A stretch of DNA of 64,000 nt, from contig JAFUYH010000035.1 in NCBI GenBank assembly GCA_017470605.1, positions 1 through 64,000 of the forward strand. The letters run 5' to 3'. Below the pieces are notes generated by a model. That model saw only the letters and a list, made by a program, of their open reading frames with translations. It was not told where the DNA came from and made no database searches. The DNA is from Treponema sp. (GTDB taxonomy: Bacteria; Spirochaetota; Spirochaetia; Treponematales; Treponemataceae). The position numbers were made by a program, and so were the translations under genes. This document shows, piece after piece, positions 9,617 through 18,331 of this stretch (its first letter is position 1; every line of letters begins with the position of its first letter).

Positions 9617-10222
9617 ATGAAAAAGATTATCAGCCTGCTTTCAGCAGCCGTAATCACAGTTGCCGCTTTTGCCGCAACACCAAGCATCACAGCAGATGCT
9701 CCGCTTCCTGCAACAACACCAACAACGCTTGATGATTTTGAAGAAGGAATGTACATCAATGCTGTAAGAGACGGATGGGACCAGTTCGGAAACAAATTCA
9801 TGGTAAATGAATTTTCAACAGCTTCCAGCACCGCTGCAAGATGGGACGGAAAAGGAAACTGCGGAGTTCTTGAATATGCAGATCTTCCGGGAAACAGCAG
9901 CCAGTGCCTTCACTATGAATGTATGGATATGATAGAAAACAACTGGAGAAACTACAAGTATCTTACTTTCACAGTAAACAATCCTAATGACTACCCTGTA
10001 ACAGTTCAGTTCTACAGCAAGACCGGCGCAAACTGGCAGTGGGGAAATTCTGATGCAGTTACCATTGATTCTGGCATCCACACAATTACAGTTACAATTT
10101 CAACAGCATCTGTAGCAGTTTCAAGCAATGTTCTGTCTTTCGGAATTGTTTTCTATGTTGATGGAGTACATCCGTCTTCTAAAATATATATTGATGACCT
10201 TACACTTTGGAGCAAAAAATGA
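9617..10222 (+). CDS. Exported beta-sandwich-like protein, paralogue of the next gene
   Basis: Function unknown. Signal peptide of about 20 residues (LLSAAVITVAAFAA) followed by a single domain of about 165 residues resembling sugar-binding jelly-roll folds (DDFEEGMYINAVRDGWDQFGN, TFTVNNPNDYPVTVQFYSK, IYIDDLTLW). The acidic start and the closing IDDL strand recall CBM11/CIA30-like domains, but I cannot assign a family. AAGGAGG precedes the start. The stop overlaps the next ATG (ATGA), and the two products are clearly homologous (EEWGNKYLVSEFS versus DQFGNKFMVNEFS). Divergent from the GH26 operon; mannan binding is a guess from context. Confidence 0.75.
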   Translation: MKKIISLLSAAVITVAAFAATPSITADAPLPATTPTTLDDFEEGMYINAVRDGWDQFGNKFMVNEFSTASSTAARWDGKGNCGVLEYADLPGNSSQCLHYECMDMIENNWRNYKYLTFTVNNPNDYPVTVQFYSKTGANWQWGNSDAVTIDSGIHTITVTISTASVAVSSNVLSFGIVFYVDGVHPSSKIYIDDLTLWSKK

Positions 10223-10875
10223 AAAAATTATTGATTTTAAGCATTGCGGCATGTGCCTTGATTTTGAGTGCTTGTTCAAAAAAAGAAGCTAAAACTGAAA
10301 GCTCAGAAAACAAAAATGTTCAGGCATCTGCAGCAGAAAGTCAGGTACAGGCTTCAAAACCAGCAGCAGAACTTGGCGATGACGAAGCCCTTCTGGATGA
10401 TGGAGAAGAAGGATGTTTCTGGAATCCTGTTCTTGATTCATGGGAAGAATGGGGAAATAAATACCTTGTTTCTGAATTTTCAGACAGTGCAGACACAACA
10501 GACGAATGGCAGAGCGAAGGCTCTTCTTCAATCACTTTTGGATATAAAAAGATGGCAGGAGACGGAACTGCCGCTCACTTTTTCTGTACAGATATTCTTG
10601 AAACAAACTGGTCAGATTATACAAAACTTCGTTTTGATGTAAACAACAAGGCTTCTGGCGAAATTACACTGCAGTTTTATACAAAGAGCGGTGATACATG
10701 GGCCTGGAGTGATACAGACGCAATTGCCATTGCACCGGGAGAATCTGCTGTTGAATTTGACATCTCCAGCAGAGGCGCAGCCCATAAAGAAAATATTCTG
10801 GAAATGGGCTTTGTAATCTACGGAGCAGAAGAAGATTCTCAACTGCTCCTGGACAATCTTCGTCTGGCAAAATAA
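10219..10875 (+). CDS. Lipoprotein paralogue of the upstream exported protein
   Basis: Function unknown. The 218-residue product has a lipobox (ALILSA-C, Cys19), a low-complexity linker rich in Ala, Ser, Gln and Glu (about 20-55) and then the same domain of about 160 residues as the upstream protein (LDDGEEGCFWNPVLDSWEEW, LRFDVNNKASGEITLQFYTK, LLLDNLRLAK). The start at 10219 overlaps the preceding stop codon, and MKKLLIL makes a proper signal peptide; an in-frame ATG 12 bases earlier lies inside the upstream gene. The pair looks like a tandem duplication with one copy secreted and one membrane-anchored. Confidence 0.8.
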   Translation: MKKLLILSIAACALILSACSKKEAKTESSENKNVQASAAESQVQASKPAAELGDDEALLDDGEEGCFWNPVLDSWEEWGNKYLVSEFSDSADTTDEWQSEGSSSITFGYKKMAGDGTAAHFFCTDILETNWSDYTKLRFDVNNKASGEITLQFYTKSGDTWAWSDTDAIAIAPGESAVEFDISSRGAAHKENILEMGFVIYGAEEDSQLLLDNLRLAK

Positions 10876-10876
10876 A

Positions 10877-12001
10877 TCAGCTCAGCTTTTTAATTAAATC
10901 GCAGAGTTTCATTGCGGCCAGACGGTGAGTTTTTGGCCCCGGATGGCCGCGTGAACCTTTATCTTCGGCAAGTTTTTCAACAGCTTCCATAGAGTCAAGT
11001 TCAAGGGTACAGACCCTTTTATCCCCGCTTTCTTTCATATATTCTTCTACCGCAGTCTGAATAAGAGGCGGAACAATATCAAGCTTTATCATTCCCCAGC
11101 ACCAGATTATAACTGCATCCGGATTATTTTTGCGGATAAGCTTAAGGAAGTCTTTTGCAGAATCAATAATCACCTTAGAATCCTGGGCACTTACAGAACC
11201 GTCTGCACTAAGGGTAAGGCGGTACTTGTCTTTAAACTCTTTTTCCTGCCATGGAGGCTGAAAGAAAGCGCCGTTATCATTAGTTCCAAGATTTACTACA
11301 ACAAAATCAGAACCGCCATTAAAATTCCATTTTTCCTGAGCGCCCAGAGACTTCTGGTAGTCACCCCAGGCAACGCCGCAGACCTGCTCATAATAAGGAG
11401 GAATACGGCTGTTACGGTTGCCGTCCCAGCCCCAGCAAAGCCCCCAGCCACACTGAGAAAGCACAGAAAAATCTGCATCAAGGTTTCTGGCTGTCTGAGC
11501 CGCATAAGTATTGCTGCCCACAAACCACTGGGTAATCCAGTCCATTTCTTCAGGATTTCCGGCCAGCCCTTCACCACTGGTAATACTGTCTCCCACAAAT
11601 TCAATTTTAAGTTTGCGGGGCTTCAGAGGGCAAAACTTTCCCTGGTCAGAAAGAGCGGCTTCATGCACAAAAAGCGAATGACGTGATTCTCCTGTCATAG
11701 GCTGAGTGTCTTTATATATAGTAATAAGATTTTCTTTTTCAGGATTCATTCCCCTGCAGATGCAGAACCACCTTGGCTCCCCTTTTTCTACCATAAAGCG
11801 GGTTACAAAACTTCCGTTTATGTAAACAGAAACCCAAGGTTCGCTGGTATCATATTCAGAAGAAAGCAGAACATGAAATTCAGATGATTTTACATTTACT
11901 TCCAGAGCAGAAGCTGCCCAAAAAAGTGCAAGTGTTTTATGAGAGTCTGTGCGTCCCAGAATACGTTTATGTTCAATTTCAGATATTTTAAAAGTTTTCA
12001 T
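10877..12001 (-). CDS. CE2-like SGNH acetylesterase, probably cytoplasmic
   Basis: Likely removes acetyl groups from imported manno- or xylo-oligosaccharides. The 374 residues show an N-terminal beta-sandwich of about 130 residues, then an SGNH domain: GDSITSGEG with the nucleophile Ser, Gly in SQCGWGLCWGWDG, Asn in NLGTNDNG and the C-terminal His in RGHPGPKTHRLAA. This two-domain order and the tryptophan-rich block II segment fit CE2. No signal peptide is seen, unlike the esterase at 6788-7972, which suggests an intracellular partner for the GH130 phosphorylase. It is convergent with the lipoprotein gene at 10219. Confidence 0.82.
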   Translation of the reverse strand: MKTFKISEIEHKRILGRTDSHKTLALFWAASALEVNVKSSEFHVLLSSEYDTSEPWVSVYINGSFVTRFMVEKGEPRWFCICRGMNPEKENLITIYKDTQPMTGESRHSLFVHEAALSDQGKFCPLKPRKLKIEFVGDSITSGEGLAGNPEEMDWITQWFVGSNTYAAQTARNLDADFSVLSQCGWGLCWGWDGNRNSRIPPYYEQVCGVAWGDYQKSLGAQEKWNFNGGSDFVVVNLGTNDNGAFFQPPWQEKEFKDKYRLTLSADGSVSAQDSKVIIDSAKDFLKLIRKNNPDAVIIWCWGMIKLDIVPPLIQTAVEEYMKESGDKRVCTLELDSMEAVEKLAEDKGSRGHPGPKTHRLAAMKLCDLIKKLS

Positions 12002-12104
12002 ATTTCATTCTATCATAATACTCCTGAACTTTTCAATAAAATATTTTTTAAGTAAATTTAAGTTAACTTTTTCTTTTTTTTTAGCAATTTTAGTTAAAAT
12101 TTTC

Positions 12105-12133
12105 TTGACAATTCGTAATTAACACGTTAATCT
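12105..12133 (+). promoter_or_regulatory. GH130 promoter with candidate LacI-type operator
   Basis: TTGACA (12105-12110), a 17-bp spacer and TAATCT (12128-12133). A dyad ATTAAC-AC-GTTAAT at 12118-12131 lies between the two boxes, where bound repressor would block RNA polymerase. Two small hairpins (GCAGGA/TCCTGC and GCTGA/TCAGC) follow in the 5' untranslated region before the AGGAG at the start codon. Confidence 0.65.
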
Positions 12134-12206
12134 AAAAATACAAGAGCAGGAAAGTAATCCTGCATAAAACTAATGCTGAAATTCAGCTTTACACAGGAGA
12201 AATCAA

Positions 12207-13253
12207 ATGGCAAAAATCATCAGTGGTGGCAATTTACCAAACATCCCATGGCAGGACAAACCTGCTGACTGCTGGCTTCCAATCTGGCGCTATGACGCTA
12301 ACCCGGTAATCGGACGCAATCCTTTTAAGGGAATGGGCCGCATTTACAACTCAGCCGTAATTCCTTGGGATGGAAAGTTCAAGGGAGTTTTCCGCTCAGA
12401 AGATACATCTGCTCGTCCTTTCCTTTATATTGGAGATTCAGATGACGGTATTCACTGGGAATTCCAGAAAGAAAAAATCCACATGCATGACCCGGATGGA
12501 ACTCCACATGACCCATTCTATGCCTATGACCCTCGCTGTGTAAAAGTTGACGATACATATTATATCCTTTGGTGCGGCGATTTTGACGGTGCTTCAATTG
12601 GTGTTGCAACTACAAAAGATTTTAAGGATTTCACACGTCTTGAAAATCCTTTCCTTCCATTCAACAGAAATGCAGTTCTCTTCCCTAAAAAGATTGACGG
12701 AAAGTTTGTAATGCTTTCTCGCCCTTCTGATTCAGGACACACTCCATTCGGTGACATTCTTCTTTCACAGTCTCCAGACATGAAGTACTGGGGAGAACAC
12801 CGCCTTGTTATGCAGAAAGGCGGCCAGGGCTGGTGGCAGGGAGTAAAAATCGGCTGTGGACCTGCTCCAATTGAAATTGAATACAAGACACCAGAAGGAA
12901 AAACAGAAAAAGGCTGGCTTATGTTCTACCATGGAGTTGCAACAACCTGTAACGGATTTGTTTATTCATTCTCTGCTGCAATTCTTGACCACGACAAGCC
13001 TTCTATCGTACGCTACCGCTGCGGTGACTACATGCTCACTCCAGAAATGCCTTACGAAACAACAGGCTTTGTAGACAACGTTTGCTTCCCTGTTGCAGCT
13101 CTTACTGACGAAAAAGACGGCAAGATTGCAATCTACTACGGCTGTGCCGACACAGTAGTAGGTCTCTGCTTTACAACAGTAGACGAAGTAGTAAACTTCA
13201 CACTCGCCCACAACGAATTAGGATACTGGGACAAGGACGAAGGCCGTTTCTAG
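12207..13253 (+). CDS. GH130 beta-1,4-mannoside phosphorylase
   Basis: Phosphorolysis of beta-mannosyl linkages to alpha-mannose 1-phosphate in the cytoplasm. 348 residues without signal peptide. GH130 five-bladed propeller signatures are present: YDANPVIGRNP near the N-terminus, GRIYNSAVIPWDGKF, a YDPRCVKVDDTYYI segment with the candidate catalytic Asp, and MFYHGVATT. Length suits mannobiose or mannooligosaccharide phosphorylases (GH130_1/2); I cannot choose between mannosyl-glucose and mannooligosaccharide specificity. AGGAGAAATCA precedes the ATG. Together with GH26, two esterases and LacI it defines the mannan block. Confidence 0.9.
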   Translation: MAKIISGGNLPNIPWQDKPADCWLPIWRYDANPVIGRNPFKGMGRIYNSAVIPWDGKFKGVFRSEDTSARPFLYIGDSDDGIHWEFQKEKIHMHDPDGTPHDPFYAYDPRCVKVDDTYYILWCGDFDGASIGVATTKDFKDFTRLENPFLPFNRNAVLFPKKIDGKFVMLSRPSDSGHTPFGDILLSQSPDMKYWGEHRLVMQKGGQGWWQGVKIGCGPAPIEIEYKTPEGKTEKGWLMFYHGVATTCNGFVYSFSAAILDHDKPSIVRYRCGDYMLTPEMPYETTGFVDNVCFPVAALTDEKDGKIAIYYGCADTVVGLCFTTVDEVVNFTLAHNELGYWDKDEGRF

Positions 13254-13270
13254 AAAATGCGTTAAGAAAC

Positions 13271-13306
13271 AAGGGGCTGCCACTTAGGCAGCCCCTTTAT
13301 TTTATT
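13271..13306 (+). terminator. Terminator of the GH130 gene
   Basis: Perfect 11-bp stem AAGGGGCTGCC/GGCAGCCCCTT with a five-base loop, followed by a T-rich tail. It ends at the stop codon of the convergent lipoprotein gene. Confidence 0.9.
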
Positions 13307-15308
13307 GCTGATTAATAGTCATCACTATATTATTATTTGTAAATTCGAATGCAATTGTGCTTGAAGAAATACAGCCGGCTGCAGTTTGAATCTTTATTTC
13401 ATCTGACATATATGTCTTACCATCTTTATCCATATAAATAAACAAAGATTTTGTTCCAAGGTCAGAAAAGTCAGAATAATTCCACAAGTTATCAGTTACC
13501 TGAAAATCCTTTCCTGCAAATTTTACTCCAGTAACAGTAATACCTTCTTCCGGCTTAAAGTTCAAAAGAATATGTCCTTGTGGATCACCATAAGAAGTTT
13601 TAGTATATTTCATATCATTAAAGTTCAAAGAAACCTCTTCACCCTCAACAATAGTTACTGAAATTGTCTGTTCATAGTCATAATTATATCCCAAATATCC
13701 TTTTAATGTATATGAGTGAGTTCCCGCTGTAAACATTTCAGGATATAAAGTAGCATACGAAGATGCTGTTTTATTCAAAACATAATAATCATCCTTTTTA
13801 TTTACAGTGTTCGAAAAAGGAAACTCTTTACCGCTTACACTATCAGAAAGATATACTGAATCAAATGCAAAAGCAGCATTTGAAGAAGAAGGTTTAATCT
13901 GTGCCTCTTCATCAAGAGTAAGATTAGAAGGTACTTTTACAGCAATTTTTACAGAAGGGCCTTCTACAAAACCATAAAAATAGATTGTTTCACCATCTTT
14001 AGTAACATCACCATTCTTAAAAGCAGCGGAAACTTCATAATCAGCTTCTGTTTTTTTAATTTCACTACCGTACTCATCACCTTTTACCCATCCAACCAGT
14101 TTAAAACCATCAGGCAGAGATTTATAGAGTTCAGCACCTGGCATTGTAACTTCTGTATCATAGTCAACATCGCGAGTCGGGTAACTGGCTCTTGTATCGT
14201 AATAATATCCATCAGGCAAAGATTCCAAATCGGTAGAAGCATCTACAAATACCTGATGAATTGTCCAAGGTGTCCACTTAGCTGTAAGTGTAAGGTCTGG
14301 CAAATCACCATCTTCCCAATCACTTGCATAACTGGTCAGGTACTTATATTCTTTGCCGTTTTCATCAAACCAGCCTGCAAAATTATAACCTGTTGCAGTA
14401 AGACTATTATATGGGCTTACACTTAATGATTCTAAAGAAGCATCAGCATACCTTGTAATAGCATCAGGGGCTGTTCCGTGCGCAGTTTTAAATGTAACCT
14501 TATAAGATTTAGGATTATATTTTGCTGTATAAGTTACAGTTTTTGTTACCTTATAATCGGTAAAATCTACTATGGTATTTGTTGTATCATCATATTCTAC
14601 CCAGCCTCCAATTGTATAACCTGTTTTTTCAGGAATCTCTGGAATTTCTGGAAGGGCAGAATCTTTATCAAGATTAAATGTCTTTACGTTATATCCAATT
14701 ATAAATGTGACAACACAATCAAAATCATTAAAATCTGCAGTAAATTCTATAGTATCGTTATCTCTTTCTGTTAGATTTTTAAGTTTTTCACCATTTGAAT
14801 ATCTTTTCTTCTCAGATTTCAAGGTATCCAAATCATATTCTTCAGTATACCAGCCTACAGCTTTTTTTCCTGAATATGAAAGTTTATTATCCGGCAAAGT
14901 AAATTCTTCATCATATTTTACAGTAATTTCTGCCGGCAATTTTCCATCATCAGTTTCTTCTCCAAGACCTTTACTGAATTTAACAGTATAAGTTATAGGT
15001 GAATAAACAACATAAAGTGTGCTATCGGCAGAAATTTCTTTTACTTCGTTTCCATCGGCATCAACAAAGTTTACGAATTTGTAACCAGTTTTCTTAAGTT
15101 TTTCATTATATTTAAGACTTTCAATATTTGCAGAACCACTAGTATAGGTAACGTCAAATTCCTGTGTTAAAAGTGTATTACCAGACTCGTCCAAAAAGGT
15201 ACAGACAATTTTCTTTTCCTCAACGGTTGGGTCGGGATCCGGACAGCCTGTAAAGTAGACAGCAGTAAGTAAGGCACAAAGTAATCCAAATAATTTTCTT
15301 TTTTTCAT
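13302..15308 (-). CDS. Large lipoprotein with InlB/Listeria-Bacteroides B-repeats
   Basis: Surface lipoprotein of unknown function, 668 residues. Lipobox VYFTG-C (Cys22), then about four to five tandem beta-grasp repeats of roughly 70-85 residues each: VTF/VKF strands, KTGYxxxGW or ATGYNFAGWFDENG turns, closing LTAKW/YTAKY strands. From about residue 430 a different beta-rich C-terminal region follows. Such B-repeats usually act as spacers or adhesion modules on secreted spirochaete proteins. CAGGAG precedes the ATG. The promoter contains a G10 tract between its -35 and -10 boxes, so expression is probably phase-variable. Confidence 0.88.
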   Translation of the reverse strand: MKKRKLFGLLCALLTAVYFTGCPDPDPTVEEKKIVCTFLDESGNTLLTQEFDVTYTSGSANIESLKYNEKLKKTGYKFVNFVDADGNEVKEISADSTLYVVYSPITYTVKFSKGLGEETDDGKLPAEITVKYDEEFTLPDNKLSYSGKKAVGWYTEEYDLDTLKSEKKRYSNGEKLKNLTERDNDTIEFTADFNDFDCVVTFIIGYNVKTFNLDKDSALPEIPEIPEKTGYTIGGWVEYDDTTNTIVDFTDYKVTKTVTYTAKYNPKSYKVTFKTAHGTAPDAITRYADASLESLSVSPYNSLTATGYNFAGWFDENGKEYKYLTSYASDWEDGDLPDLTLTAKWTPWTIHQVFVDASTDLESLPDGYYYDTRASYPTRDVDYDTEVTMPGAELYKSLPDGFKLVGWVKGDEYGSEIKKTEADYEVSAAFKNGDVTKDGETIYFYGFVEGPSVKIAVKVPSNLTLDEEAQIKPSSSNAAFAFDSVYLSDSVSGKEFPFSNTVNKKDDYYVLNKTASSYATLYPEMFTAGTHSYTLKGYLGYNYDYEQTISVTIVEGEEVSLNFNDMKYTKTSYGDPQGHILLNFKPEEGITVTGVKFAGKDFQVTDNLWNYSDFSDLGTKSLFIYMDKDGKTYMSDEIKIQTAAGCISSSTIAFEFTNNNIVMTINQQ

Positions 15309-15344
15309 TTCAATCTCCTGTTTTTTTTTAGAAATATATATACA

Positions 15345-15375
15345 ATTGTACCCCCCCCCCGCCTTATATTGTCAA
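15345..15375 (-). promoter_or_regulatory. Promoter with G10 homopolymer in the spacer
   Basis: On the minus strand TTGACA (15375-15370) and TACAAT (15350-15345) are separated by 19 bp, of which the ten nearest the -10 box are all G (15360-15351). Loss of two G would give the optimal 17-bp spacing. The start codon of the InlB-repeat lipoprotein lies about 36 bp downstream with a good Shine-Dalgarno. Confidence 0.8.
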
Positions 15376-15477
15376 GCGTCTTTGAATAAATAAAGCTGTA
15401 TAATCACCAAACAAAATAAAACAATTAAAATAGAGATTCATTCACCTTTTCTTTGTAAAACGATTTATACTTAAAGC

Positions 15478-16524
15478 ATGAAAAACTATGTGAATTGGGC
15501 AATACTTGCGCCCGGAAGAATAGCAAACTCTATGGCTACGGCCATGAATGGAATAAAAAAGGGGGCACTGACCGCGGCTGAAAGCAGTGCAATCAATCTT
15601 TATGCAGTTGCAAGCAGAAATCTTGAACGCGCTCAGGGATTTGCTTCAAAATGGAATTTTGAAAAAGCCTACGGCTCTTACGAGGAACTTTTTGCTGCCC
15701 CGGAAGTTGATGCAATTTATGTTGCAAATCCTCATGCTTTTCATCATGAATCGGTAATGCAGGCTCTGGAAGCCGGAAAGCACGTTCTTTGCGAAAAACC
15801 GGCCGGCTGTTCCCGGAAACAGCTTGACGAAATGACTTCCCTAGCCCGCAAAAAGGGACTTTTCTTTATGGAAGCCATGTGGACGGCCTTTAATCCATGT
15901 CTTGCCCAGGTACGAAAGGTAATTGCCAGAGGCACAATCGGAGAAATCCTAAATATTGATTCCTACTTTAATAACAGAAATCCTTATGACCCGAATGACA
16001 GAAACTATGCGCCGGAACTTGCAGGCGGTGCTTTGCTGGATTTGGGTATTTACAATATTTATTTTGCAATGATGATGTCAGGCTTTTCTCCTGTAAAAGC
16101 CCGCTCTTCCAGCGTAAGGATGCTCAAAGGCGTGGATTCATGGAACAGCGTGAACCTTACTTTTGAAAACGGGATTGTCACAACATTCCAGAGTGCCATG
16201 GATTTACCTCACCCGGAAAAATCTCATCCGGCTATAATTTACGGAAGCAAGGGCTATATCACAATAGAAAACTTTTTTATGGCTCAGAAGGCCCTGGTGC
16301 ACGTTTACAAAAATATCTGGGGCAGCGAAAGTGATATGGTTTGCGAAATTAACCAGCCATTTGCCGTAAACGGTTATGAATACGAGCTGGCCCACGCCAC
16401 CGATTGTATTCTCAGCGGTAAAACAGAATCTGACATTCACAGCTTTAAAAAATCAGAAGCTTTGATTGATGTGATGGACAGCCTGCGCACTGACTGGGAT
16501 ATGAAATACCCATGGGAAGCCTAA
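15478..16524 (+). CDS. Gfo/Idh/MocA-family NAD(P)-dependent sugar oxidoreductase
   Basis: Cytoplasmic sugar or polyol dehydrogenase, 348 residues. N-terminal Rossmann region (WAILAPGRIANSMATAM replaces the usual GxGxxA pattern, as in dimeric-dihydrodiol or glucose-fructose-type members), EKPAGCSRKQL as the catalytic EKP motif and AGGALLDLGIYN in the C-terminal domain. The substrate cannot be read from sequence; linkage to the GH39 gene, which starts 2 bp after its stop, suggests xylose or xylose derivatives. TATACT lies 6 nt before the ATG and no Shine-Dalgarno is seen, so the transcript may be leaderless. Confidence 0.88.
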   Translation: MKNYVNWAILAPGRIANSMATAMNGIKKGALTAAESSAINLYAVASRNLERAQGFASKWNFEKAYGSYEELFAAPEVDAIYVANPHAFHHESVMQALEAGKHVLCEKPAGCSRKQLDEMTSLARKKGLFFMEAMWTAFNPCLAQVRKVIARGTIGEILNIDSYFNNRNPYDPNDRNYAPELAGGALLDLGIYNIYFAMMMSGFSPVKARSSSVRMLKGVDSWNSVNLTFENGIVTTFQSAMDLPHPEKSHPAIIYGSKGYITIENFFMAQKALVHVYKNIWGSESDMVCEINQPFAVNGYEYELAHATDCILSGKTESDIHSFKKSEALIDVMDSLRTDWDMKYPWEA

Positions 16525-16526
16525 AA

Positions 16527-18068
16527 ATGAACTACAAAATCACAGGAAAGGAAAACGTAACTTTTAATAACAACGCATTTTATTGTATCGGGACCGGCCG
16601 CATGGGGCTGGCTCTGCAGAAGCAGTATTTTGAGCAGCTCAAACTGGTTCAGGAAAAAATCGGCTTTGAACATATCCGCGGGCACGGACTTTTTCACGAC
16701 GATATGGCTATTTACCACGAATATCAGCCGGGAGTGCCTGAGTTTGGGCCTAAGGCAGGTCAAGGCTGGGATGAAAGTAAGGTTCTGGTGGAATACAACT
16801 GGACTTACCTTGATATGGTAATGGATTCTTACCGGGAACTGGGGCTTAAGCCATTTATAGAACTGGGTTTTATGCCAAAGCAGCTGGCAAGTGGAGATAA
16901 CACCGTCTTTTACTGGAAGGGTCACACTACCCCGCCAAAAAATTACGAGCGATGGGCAGAGCTTATTAAGGCAACGCTGCGCCATCTGATGGAGCGTTAC
17001 GGCGCAGACGAGGTCCTTACCTGGCCGGTAGAGGTTTGGAACGAGCCTAACTTGCCGGGCTTTTGGAAAGATGCAGATATGAAGGAATATTTTAAGCTTT
17101 ATGATGTGTCTTCACGGGCTGTAAAAGAGGTAGATTCCCGCTTTAAGGTGGGAGGGCCTGCGGTTTGCGGCGGAACTGATAAAGAATGGATAAAGGGATT
17201 TTTGGAATACGTGCGCGAGCACAAGTGCCCCCTGGACTTTGTAAGCCGCCATCACTATACAACAGAACTTCCTGCCCCTGACGGGCACTACGGCTACCCG
17301 AAACTTCACCCCAAGGAAAAAAGTTTTGAACAGCTGGATTCTACCCGGGGAATTGTAGATTCCTTTGAGGAATACCGGGGCATGGACATAAACGTAACTG
17401 AATTCAATACTTCATACATTCCAAACGCACCTGTTCACGACACAAATCTGAACGCTGCCTACATAGCACTTATGCTTTCCACCTTTGGCGATAATCACAA
17501 GTCTTATTCTTACTGGACTTTTGGTGACATTTTTGAAGAAAACGGAGTGCCTTTTACGCCTTTTCACGGAGGATTCGGGCTTGTTGCAAACGGACTGATT
17601 CCAAAACCTACATTCTGGACTTTTGCCTTTTACAAAAAACTTACAAAGGATTATGAAAAGTGCCTTCTTCGCACGCCAGAATGTCTTGTGACAAAAAGGA
17701 AGGACGGTTCTTTTGCGGGCATTGCATGGAATGTGGACACCCAGATGAGCGGAAAGAAAATAAAAATTGAACTGGAACTTCCCCTTTCTGACGATTCTGC
17801 AAAGGATGACGAAAACGTGCTTCTTACAGAACTTGTTGACGAAGAAGTCTGCAATCCTCTTAAAGTCTGGCACGATTTGGGAGAAAGCGCAAGTTTGAGT
17901 CAGGATGAAGTGGAACTTCTGCGGCAGAGTGCACAGCCTCTTGTTCAGACAGACCGCTGCGGAAATAAAATCTGTCTGGAGCTGAAGGAAAATGCAGTCT
18001 GCTATTTTGAAATCAAAGCTGCAAAAATTAAAAGTGACAGAGGATATAGTTACGGACGTTTTGAATAA
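16527..18068 (+). CDS. GH39 beta-xylosidase
   Basis: Removes xylose from the non-reducing end of xylooligosaccharides; no signal peptide, so cytoplasmic. 513 residues from the chosen start. Acid/base Glu173 in VEVWNEPNLPGFW and nucleophile Glu292 in INVTEFNTSY are both visible, as are ISRHHYTTE-like and SYWTFGDIFEE segments typical of GH39. An earlier in-frame ATG at 16512 overlaps the previous gene; GGAAG at 16514-16518 suits the ATG at 16527. It forms a two-gene operon with the oxidoreductase. It complements the three GH10 xylanases at 53-58.6 kb. Confidence 0.92.
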   Translation: MNYKITGKENVTFNNNAFYCIGTGRMGLALQKQYFEQLKLVQEKIGFEHIRGHGLFHDDMAIYHEYQPGVPEFGPKAGQGWDESKVLVEYNWTYLDMVMDSYRELGLKPFIELGFMPKQLASGDNTVFYWKGHTTPPKNYERWAELIKATLRHLMERYGADEVLTWPVEVWNEPNLPGFWKDADMKEYFKLYDVSSRAVKEVDSRFKVGGPAVCGGTDKEWIKGFLEYVREHKCPLDFVSRHHYTTELPAPDGHYGYPKLHPKEKSFEQLDSTRGIVDSFEEYRGMDINVTEFNTSYIPNAPVHDTNLNAAYIALMLSTFGDNHKSYSYWTFGDIFEENGVPFTPFHGGFGLVANGLIPKPTFWTFAFYKKLTKDYEKCLLRTPECLVTKRKDGSFAGIAWNVDTQMSGKKIKIELELPLSDDSAKDDENVLLTELVDEEVCNPLKVWHDLGESASLSQDEVELLRQSAQPLVQTDRCGNKICLELKENAVCYFEIKAAKIKSDRGYSYGRFE

Positions 18069-18077
18069 AGAACAAAG

Positions 18078-18089
18078 GCATTATAATGC
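18078..18089. repeat. GCATTATAATGC palindrome
   Basis: Perfect 12-bp palindrome, 9 bp left of the palindromic element. The same 12 bases lie 8 bp left of the half-copy at 116-185, and 11 of the 12 recur at 5698-5709. Confidence 0.6.
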
Positions 18090-18098
18090 CCATAAACT

Positions 18099-18272
18099 GT
18101 AAAATCTGACGTGTGTTCGTTACATCGCGGCTTAAAAAAGGCGGTTGAGCATTTTTTTCGAGGAAATACTGCGTTTTTTGCAGGCAAAAAGCCTCGTATT
18201 TCTTCTATGGCAGTCGCCAAAAATCTCAAAGCCTTTTCAGCCGCGCTTTCACTACCACACGTCAGATTTTAC
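18099..18272. mobile_element. 174-bp MITE-like palindromic element
   Basis: Perfect 17-bp terminal inverted repeats: GTAAAATCTGACGTGTG at 18099-18115 and its reverse complement at 18256-18272. Arm similarity extends inward (GCGGCT-AAAA-GG-TTGAG). A central inner palindrome (GAGGAAATAC near 18160 against GCCTCGTATTTC near 18200) means the single strand could fold end to end. It has no coding capacity. A half-copy lies at 116-185. No target-site duplication is obvious. Confidence 0.75.
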
Positions 18273-18331
18273 ATGGTCTAACCTTCAAATGACTTTATCT
18301 TCATCATAACAAATAATTATTTTTTCTTTTA

